NCBI GenBank assembly: GCA_963585895.1
Contig: OY757939.1
Coordinates: 30,363,809-30,427,808 of the forward strand
Source of the DNA: Sepioteuthis lessoniana
Lineage: Eukaryota; Mollusca; Cephalopoda; Myopsida; Loliginidae
Length of the DNA stretch: 64,000 nucleotides
Direction: 5' to 3'
Shown piece after piece: positions 58,195 through 64,000 of this stretch; position 1 is the first letter of the stretch; each line of letters begins with the position of its first letter. The notes beneath the pieces were generated by a model, which saw only the letters and a program-made list of their open reading frames with translations, ran no database searches and had not been told where the DNA came from. The translations under genes were made by a program, and so were the position numbers.

Positions 58195-58755
58195 TCATAT
58201 GCCCCAATTGAAACGTTGAAATTTCCACCCTCCCCTTTTTTTTATCCATATACTATCTTCATAGTATAGCAATGTTTTACGACAATGCTTAATTATCTCC
58301 ACCTTATCTAAAGGTGTCACCATATATTCCTTAGCCAGATCTAATGCTCTATCCAGTGTCCTTTCGGTTATCGAAAGATAAAAATCCTTAATATCATATT
58401 TGATAAAGGAGCACCTATCATTCTTCTTGTACTCCTCAAACCACTTAATGCAATCTTTTGTGCTCCTCCACTGGTTGATGTTTAATGCCAGCCTAAGCGA
58501 ATCACATATTTCTTGGACGATTATTTTACTAACCCTACCTATCTGTGTCTTGGCCGGGTTAATAAGTGTACATTCAGGATTAGTCTTGTAATCACTTTTG
58601 TGGTCTTTGATCATAATGAAACAATTCTTGGTATTGTATTTTTCCACTCTATCTACAATACCTATTCTATGTGCCAACATTTTTGCCTCGCTATTTAACT
58701 CTTTTTCGAGATCAGGTGGTGCTTTCTTATAATTCTTAACCACCTCCTTAAACAT
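58195..58755 (-). CDS. Penelope-like reverse transcriptase, N-terminal part
   Basis: A 186-codon frame, of which the last residues (after the T-run near 58,240) are out of frame. Motifs: KNCFIMIKDHKSDYKTNPEC (the K-D-H-K block typical of Penelope-like RTs), LINPAKTQIGRVSKIIVQEI, and SFIKYDIKDFYLSITE with the first catalytic Asp. A stop codon directly precedes the first ATG and the (TA)n tract begins within ten bases, so the natural N-terminus is missing. The product would make cDNA by target-primed reverse transcription if joined to the downstream frame. Confidence 0.8.
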   Translation of the reverse strand: MFKEVVKNYKKAPPDLEKELNSEAKMLAHRIGIVDRVEKYNTKNCFIMIKDHKSDYKTNPECTLINPAKTQIGRVSKIIVQEICDSLRLALNINQWRSTKDCIKWFEEYKKNDRCSFIKYDIKDFYLSITERTLDRALDLAKEYMVTPLDKVEIIKHCRKTLLYYEDSIWIKKRGGWKFQRFNWGI

Positions 58756-58758
58756 CTA

Positions 58759-58792
<34 letters not shown>

Positions 58793-58904
58793 ATATATAT
58801 GAAATTATTTGCTCTGTACTTTAATTTACTATTATTTTACATTGAGCTCTCTTTTGGATTTTGAATTATATGGATATTGTAAAAAGAAAATGGGTATGTA
58901 CATT

Positions 58905-59575
58905 TTGGACTCTCTTGTGTTGCCAAGTCTACACCTCTGCAGAAGGGTAAGAACCTCCTCCCCAATGAATGTCCTTGATATGTCACTAAACAATCTGATG
59001 GTGAGGTTCCAGTGATGTTGGAGATTTGGGAAATAAGGAGCAACACTTCATTACCAATGCTCCCAAGTACACTCTAACCCGGAATGGTAGCACCTGATAG
59101 GGCCCAATCTACAGGTTAAATAGAACTAAACTGTATACTTATACTAAACTGAATTATTTGAATTAGAACTGTTTGACTAAACTGAATAGTTTGAAATAGA
59201 AATGTTTTTGACAATTAAACTGTGTACTTACATTTAAACTGCATACTTATGCTAAACTGGATTGTTTGAAATGGAACTGTTTTTGACATTGAAACTATAC
59301 TTATGCTAAACTGAATTGTTTAATACGGAACTGTTTTGACATTTACCTTGTTTAAACAAAATCTGTACCTATACTAAACTGAATTAGCTGAATTATATGT
59401 TTGAATAAACTGAATAGCTTGAAATAGAAATGTTTTTCTCAATTAAACTGTGTACTCATGATAAACTGAATTGTTTGAAATAGAACTCATTATTTGTATA
59501 AAAATGGATTTGCCATTAAATAACCTATAAAGGTTGATATGTCATGAAACCCAACTAACCAACCAACACTCTTGT
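58905..59575 (-). repeat. Dispersed repeat family A, copy 8, with internal minisatellite
   Basis: Inverted relative of 24,940-25,745. On the plus strand: cctctgcagaagggtaagaa (58,935), ctgatggtgaggttccagtg, ccggaatggtagcacctgat, then a minisatellite (59,115-59,490), then gccattaaataacctataaa and ggttgatatgtcatgaaacc. It lies about 300 bp downstream, in transcript sense, of the myosin exon 59,877-60,104. Confidence 0.75.
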
Positions 59576-59876
59576 GTCCATCAGCATAAGCTGTTTGGAA
59601 TTTGAATTTAGGAAGTAGAATAAATAAGTGACATGCAACATTCATGAGGAACATATGGAGAATAGTTACATTTGGAAGCATTCTTAAAAATAAAAAAAAT
59701 TTGAAAAATTGAAATCCAGTTTTTATTCAACTCACTGAATCTTGACGGAATTTTACTTTTACTTATCAGATTTTGAAGTAAATATAAACAAATACCAAAT
59801 CTTTGCTTATTCTTGGACTAAAGTTAAATTAAAATGTGTGTTTGAGTTAATCCATTTTACCTTATGCCAGACTTAC

Positions 59877-60104
59877 CTGAGGGAAATTACTTTCATCATC
59901 AAGGATATGAAGGATTCCATGTGGTTTGCAGCTGATCAACAGAATAACTTCTTCATTGTTTGGAAATTCAATGTGTTTCCATTCAATTCGATCTTTTTTG
60001 TACTCAAGCTGTTCATGTTGAAAGACACACTCATTGAAGAAGCAATGCAGCATCTCATTTGCATAATTTATGCACAGCTGTTCAAAACTATTTATCTCAA
60101 CTTC
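59877..60104 (-). CDS. Unconventional myosin motor domain, relay-helix exon
   Basis: This exon is 228 nt (76 codons), phase 0 at both ends, with acceptor ttgcatattgcag and donor CCTCAG|gtaagt. It begins EVEINSFEQLCINYANE, the near-invariant relay segment just after switch II. It continues through a FNECVFQHEQLEY-type stretch and ends GILHILDDESNFPQ. The residues join directly to ATDKSFLDKC in the next exon. The GIL.ILDD..NFPQATD wording is closer to class XV myosins than to classes VII or X, as I recall those families. There are no stops or frameshifts. It lies between a 2.4-kb intron filled by a minisatellite and a 16.3-kb intron. Confidence 0.93.
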
Positions 60105-60249
60105 CTGCAATATGCAAAAGAAAAGAAGAGATAAACAACATGAAAAGTTAGCAACTAAAGTTTGTTTAATGCAGGACAAAATATCTTCTATGATTTTCAA
60201 ATCCTGACTCTGAAAAGGTCAAAATACAAGGCTCATTGATTTGTTCTCA

Positions 60250-62460
60250 AATCATGTTCTTGGTGGTCTATGCAGAGAAAGATGGTTCATGCCTTTTTGA
60301 AGAAGGAAAGAGAGACAATCCATGGTTCATACCTTTTCAGAGAAGGCAAGAGACAGCCATGTTTCATATCCTAGCAGAGAAGACAATAGATGACCATGTT
60401 TCATGCCTTTGCAGAGAAAGCAAGAGATAGCCATGGTTCATAACTTTGTAGAGAAGGCAAGAGACAGACCATAGCATATGCCTTGGAAGAGAAAGCAAGA
60501 GACAGCCATGGTTCATGCCTTGGCAGAGAGCACAAGGGACTGCCATGGTTAATGCCTTGACAGAGAATGCAAGAGAAGTCCAATGAGCGAAGGCAAGACA
60601 GCCATTGTTCATGCCCTGGTATAGAGCACAAGAAACAGCCCATAGCACATAATTTTGGAGAGAAGGCAAGAGACAGCCATTGCTCATGCCTTGGTAGAGC
60701 AGGCAAGAGAAAGCCCATGGTTCATGCCTTGGCAGAGAACACAATAGACAGCCCATAGCTCATACCTTGGCAAAGAAAACAAAATACAGCCATGGCTCAT
60801 ACCTTTGCAGAGAAAGCAAGAGACATCCCATGTTTCATATACAGGCAGAGAAGATAAGAGACAGCCCATAGTTCATGTTTTGACAGAGTGTGCAAGAGAC
60901 AGCCCATGGTTCATGCTTTTGCAAAGAAGGCAAGGGATAGCCCATAGTTCATGCCATGGCAGAGAAAGATTAGAGACAGCCATGGTTCATAACTTTGCAG
61001 AGAAGGCAAGAGACAGCCAATGGTTTATGCATTAGCGGAGAAATGCAAGAGACAGACAATGGTTAATGCCTTGGCAGAGAAAGGCGAGAGTCTATGGATT
61101 ATGCCTTGGCAGAGAACACACGAGAGAGCTCATAGCTCATTCCTTTGCAAAGAAGGCAAAATACAGACATTGATCATGCCTTTGCAGAAAACACAAGAGA
61201 TAGCCCATAGCACAAAACCTTTCAAAGAAGGCAAGAGACAGTCATGGTTCATGCCTTGGAATAGAAGGCAAATGATTGCCAAGAGAGAACCCAAGAAATA
61301 GCCCATAGCACATGTCTTGGCAAAGAAGGCCAGAGACAGCTATGGTTCATGCCTTTGCAGAGAGCATAAGGGACAGCCATAGCTTATGCCTTCGCAGAGA
61401 AGGCAAGAGATAGTCCATGGTTTATGCCTTGGCAGAGAACCCTAGAAATAGACATGGTTCATGACTTTGCAAAGAGGGCATGAAAGAGCCATTGTTCATG
61501 CCTTTGCAGAGAAGGGAAGAGACAATCCTGGTACACACTTTTGCAGAGAAATGCAACAGTTATGCCTTTGTAGAGAAAGGCAACAGTCCATGGTTTATAC
61601 TTGGGCAGAGAGTGCCAATGACAGCCCATACATGGTTCATGCCTTGGCAGAAAATGCAAGAGATGACTTTGCAGAGAAGGCAAGAGACAACCATGGTTCA
61701 TGCCTTGGTTGAGTAGGCAAGAGACAGCCATGGTTCATGACTTTGCAGTTAAGGCAAGAGACAGCCATGGTTCATGACTTTGCAGTTAAGGCAAGAGACA
61801 GCCATGGTTCATGCTTTGGCAGCAAGCACAAGAGACAGCTCATAGCACATGCTGTTGCAGAGAAAGCAAGAGCAAGACATTGTTCATGCCTTTGTAGAGA
61901 AGGCAAGAGACAGCTCACAATTCATGCTTTGGTAGAGAGCACAAAAGTCAGTCCATAGCACATGCCCTGGCAGAGAAGACAAGTGACAGCCATGCTTCAT
62001 GCCTAGCAAAGAAAGCCATAGACAGCCATGGTCCATGACTTAGAAGAGAATGCAAGAGACAGCCCATAGTTCATGCCTTGGCAAAGAGCAGAAGGGACAG
62101 CCCATAGCTCATGCCTTTGCAGAGAAGGCATGAGCTATTGTTCATAACTTAACAGAGAAGGCAAGAGACAACCCATAGTTCATGCCTTTGCAGAAAAATG
62201 CAAGAGACAGCAATAGTTTATGCTTTGGCAGAGAAGGCAAGAGACAGTCCATAGTTCATGCCTTTGCAGAGAAAGTCAAAAGACAGACATTGTTCATGCC
62301 TGAGTAGAAAAGGCAAGACACAGCCCATGGTTCATGCATTTGCAGAGAAATGTAAGGGACGGCCATAGTTTATGACTGGGCAGAGAAGGCAAGTGACAGC
62401 CACAGTTCATAACCTGGCAGAGAAGGCAAGAGACAGCCATGATTCATATCCTGGCTGAGT
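60250..62460. repeat. Long minisatellite (35-38 bp unit) filling a myosin intron
   Basis: About 55-60 degenerate copies of gcagagaaggcaagagacag followed by ccatggttcatgcctt(t/g), spanning roughly 2.2 kb of the 2.45-kb intron between exons 62,555 and 60,104. Higher-order variants include agcccatagctcat and agcacaagggac forms. The many short open frames across it on both strands are not genes. Confidence 0.95.
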
Positions 62461-62554
62461 TAAGTTAAAAGTTCTCCTTTATAAGAAGGAAAATTTTATA
62501 GGAATATAAACAGAACATTTTGCAACATTAAAAGAGATTTAATTCTATTTTTAC

Positions 62555-62684
62555 CTCAAATCCAAAGATATCCAAAAGACTCATTGTTGTTTTTCTCTCT
62601 CTTGCTGGTCGATAGACAATTTGGTTAATTCGCTCTACAAGCCAGGTAAAAAGACAGCTGTATAAAGCCTTTGCAATTGCATCT
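62555..62684 (-). CDS. Unconventional myosin motor domain, exon with switch II (first visible exon)
   Basis: This exon encodes about 43 residues, starting near RDAIAKALYS and ending in SLLDIFGFE. DIFGFE is the myosin switch II motif, which senses the ATP gamma-phosphate. Read on the minus strand, the acceptor is ctctcttcag and the donor is GAG|gtaaaa. The first base completes a split codon, most likely Arg, and the exon ends in phase 0. The next exon (59,877-60,104) continues in frame into the conserved NSFEQLCINYANE relay region. I found no P-loop or switch I exon between 62,685 and 64,000, so the 5' part of the gene is outside the window. Family membership is clear from the motif string. 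Class is inferred as XV-like from all exons together. Confidence 0.9.
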
Positions 62685-63249
62685 CTGAAGAGAGAAAGAA
62701 TGTTAATATTGTACAGTCATAACCCTCTTCAACATCCTACATGCACACTTTAATAGCAGTGTCCTCTTGTCTTACTACTAAATTCTTATGATCACAAATC
62801 TTAGAACTACCTGACTTTAGTAGGTTACAATAAATAATTTTCAAATGATTTCACTTTTCTAGAATGCTAATTACCTAAAAAATTGACTTACCCAGTAAAA
62901 ATGTCAGCCCTAAAAAAGTCAATTTTTAAAATTTAAACTCTGTCAGTCATTATTAATTAATTCAACGATCTTCATCCTTCATCTTCCTAATTCCAGTTGC
63001 TTTTTATCACCACCACACACACACACAGGTATTCATTTCTACAATAAGAAACAGTGAGAATTAGAAACAAAAATGATGAATAAAGTTCTGGTGATGCTCA
63101 AAAATTCACATCCACTCTCTACCTCTGATTTTATGTACCAGCAATTTTACCAACTTTAAGAGAATGAATGGTGTCATAGATGTCAAAGTAATACCAATAA
63201 AATAATACCAATAAAGCTACACAATACTTCTGCCTCTTAATGGTCAGCA

Positions 63250-63315
63250 CCATATTTGGTTTCTTTGTTTGATGTCATATCAACCTTCATGAGTTATTTA
63301 AAGCCAAAGTCATCC
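63250..63315 (+). repeat. Dispersed repeat family A, copy 9 (start fragment)
   Basis: ggtttctttgtttgatgtca, tatcaaccttcatgagttat and ttaaagccaaag match the beginning of the family A copies at 24,950 and 51,455. Confidence 0.5.
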
Positions 63316-63394
63316 TTGTAAAAGAATAGTAGTGATATCATTCAATCCATAGCTGGGGTTAATAACTTTCAAAAGAGTATTAGTGAATGTAATA

Positions 63395-63478
63395 GTGCAA
63401 GAGGAGTTCAAACTCACTTCAATGTTGTGGTCCAGTTTGTTAACCACTACACCTTGTCTACTCCCCACACCATAGTTA
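63395..63478 (-). mobile_element. tRNA-derived SINE head
   Basis: On the minus strand: ggggagtagacaaggtgtag then tggttaacaaactgg (A-box) and gtgagtttgaactcctc (B-box, T-arm GAG TTTGAA CTC). A separate tRNA-like head from families S1 and S2; body not defined. Confidence 0.55.
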
Positions 63479-63516
63479 TAATAAGTTTCTCTATGCACTA
63501 GTATTGTGAAGAAGGA

Positions 63517-63540
<24 letters not shown>

Positions 63541-63547
<7 letters not shown>

Positions 63548-64000
63548 GTCCCTTAAAAACATGTATACACACTTTGATTTATTTTAAATACAATGTTTAT
63601 TAAGATATCTTAGTTTTATAATTCAAGTTAAAGAAGACAAATATGAAATATTTTGATGTATCAAAGATGTTCAAACTGATGAGCATTCTATTTCAGACAC
63701 AGCTGATAATTTGAACAGATAGAATTACAAAATCCATAACTCATTTTAATTTATAATTGATTGCATTCAATTGCAATTTTTACTCTCAACTTATTGATTG
63801 TTGCAGATTTTGTGTTAGAATGTTAAATTAAATGCCACAATTGCAATGACTGGCCACCTCAGAACTCATGTTACAGTTAAACATCACATAAACTTGCCAG
63901 GGGTTCCAGTGTGGTTTGAATCATTAGTATTGGCTGTAACTGGATCATTCTTTTTGGAAAACACAGTCACTGCTTAAATTGTGTTCACATTTTTGGGAGA
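63541..64000 (+). mobile_element. mariner-like element, cut by the window end
   Basis: Directly after a (TA)n tract the sequence gggtgtcccttaaaaacatg followed by tatacacactttga looks like a mariner-type terminal inverted repeat. Further right (63,890-63,990) the plus strand reads VPVWFESLVLAVTGSFFLEN, resembling the VW.A.S..G..GP.FFE region of such transposases. The distance is too short for a full N-terminal part, so it is internally deleted. The other end is outside the window. Confidence 0.45.

Larger units (their letters stand above)
56800..58758 (-). mobile_element. Penelope-like element with GIY-YIG endonuclease, 5'-truncated
   Basis: Minus-strand element lying between (TA)n tracts at 58,762-58,790 and 56,767-56,797. 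The coding part is two frames: RT N-terminal (58,195-58,755) and RT C-terminal plus endonuclease (57,030-58,157). The junction is a one-base shift in an 8-T run at about 58,235-58,242. After it the frame continues NFNVSIGAYDGAEICELVG. The 3' untranslated part (56,800-57,030) is A-rich and carries a hammerhead ribozyme at 56,817-56,875. Apart from the 5' truncation and the single shift it is well preserved, implying a fairly recent insertion. Confidence 0.88.

Noticed and set aside
60236..61958. Numerous short open frames on both strands (60-130 codons)
   Set aside because: All lie in a degenerate 35-38 nt minisatellite within a myosin intron.

Overview
The window reads as nuclear DNA of an invertebrate animal, most likely a mollusc and plausibly a cephalopod. 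It is AT-rich, full of (TA)n, (CA)n and (CT)n tracts, and carries tRNA-derived SINEs plus LINEs of the Tx1, RTE and R4 types, Penelope-like, Ty3/gypsy, copia and mariner elements. The only host gene I can support is split into small exons separated by introns of up to about 16 kb. There is no bacterial-style gene content.

Host gene: seven minus-strand exons between 62,684 and 24,024 join in one open reading frame of about 336 codons with matching splice phases. They encode the C-terminal half of an unconventional myosin motor domain: switch II (DIFGFE), relay region, loop 2, the actin-binding CNPFFVRCIKPN segment, the SH1/SH2 helices and the converter. The closest family I recognise by eye is the MyTH4-FERM myosin class XV. 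The 5' exons (P-loop, switch I) lie beyond the right end, and I could not find the IQ/tail exons to the left of 24,024.

Layout: 0.85-5.9 kb is a decayed Tx1-like LINE (+). 6.1-11.0 kb is a decayed Ty3/gypsy element (+) whose integrase is split by a nested insertion flanked by ACATC. 11.1-11.8 kb is the 3' end of an R4-like LINE (+). 13.4-16.2 kb has a SINE, a copia RNase H remnant and a GC-rich segment with hairpin-forming tandem repeats. 18.9-21.4 kb has 5'-truncated RTE pieces and a SINE. 21.6-22.4 kb is a large inverted repeat. The 14.8-kb myosin intron (27.5-42.3 kb) holds an R4-like LINE with an insertion in it, an array of nine tRNA-like units split by a solo LTR, Penelope-like remnants and another solo LTR. 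The 16.3-kb intron (43.6-59.9 kb) holds mariner remnants, a nearly full-length RTE LINE, a poly(A/T) foldback, SINEs, a minisatellite and a well-preserved Penelope-like element with a hammerhead ribozyme at its 3' end. The 2.4-kb intron (60.1-62.6 kb) is almost entirely one minisatellite.

The observations most worth following are: the hammerhead ribozyme in the Penelope-like element; a 37-bp minisatellite in exact register with a myosin 3' splice site, so the acceptor motif is repeated five times upstream; the tandem tRNA-like array; and a dispersed repeat family with its own internal minisatellite, present in both orientations. All family assignments come from reading translations and motifs by eye; no database search was done.
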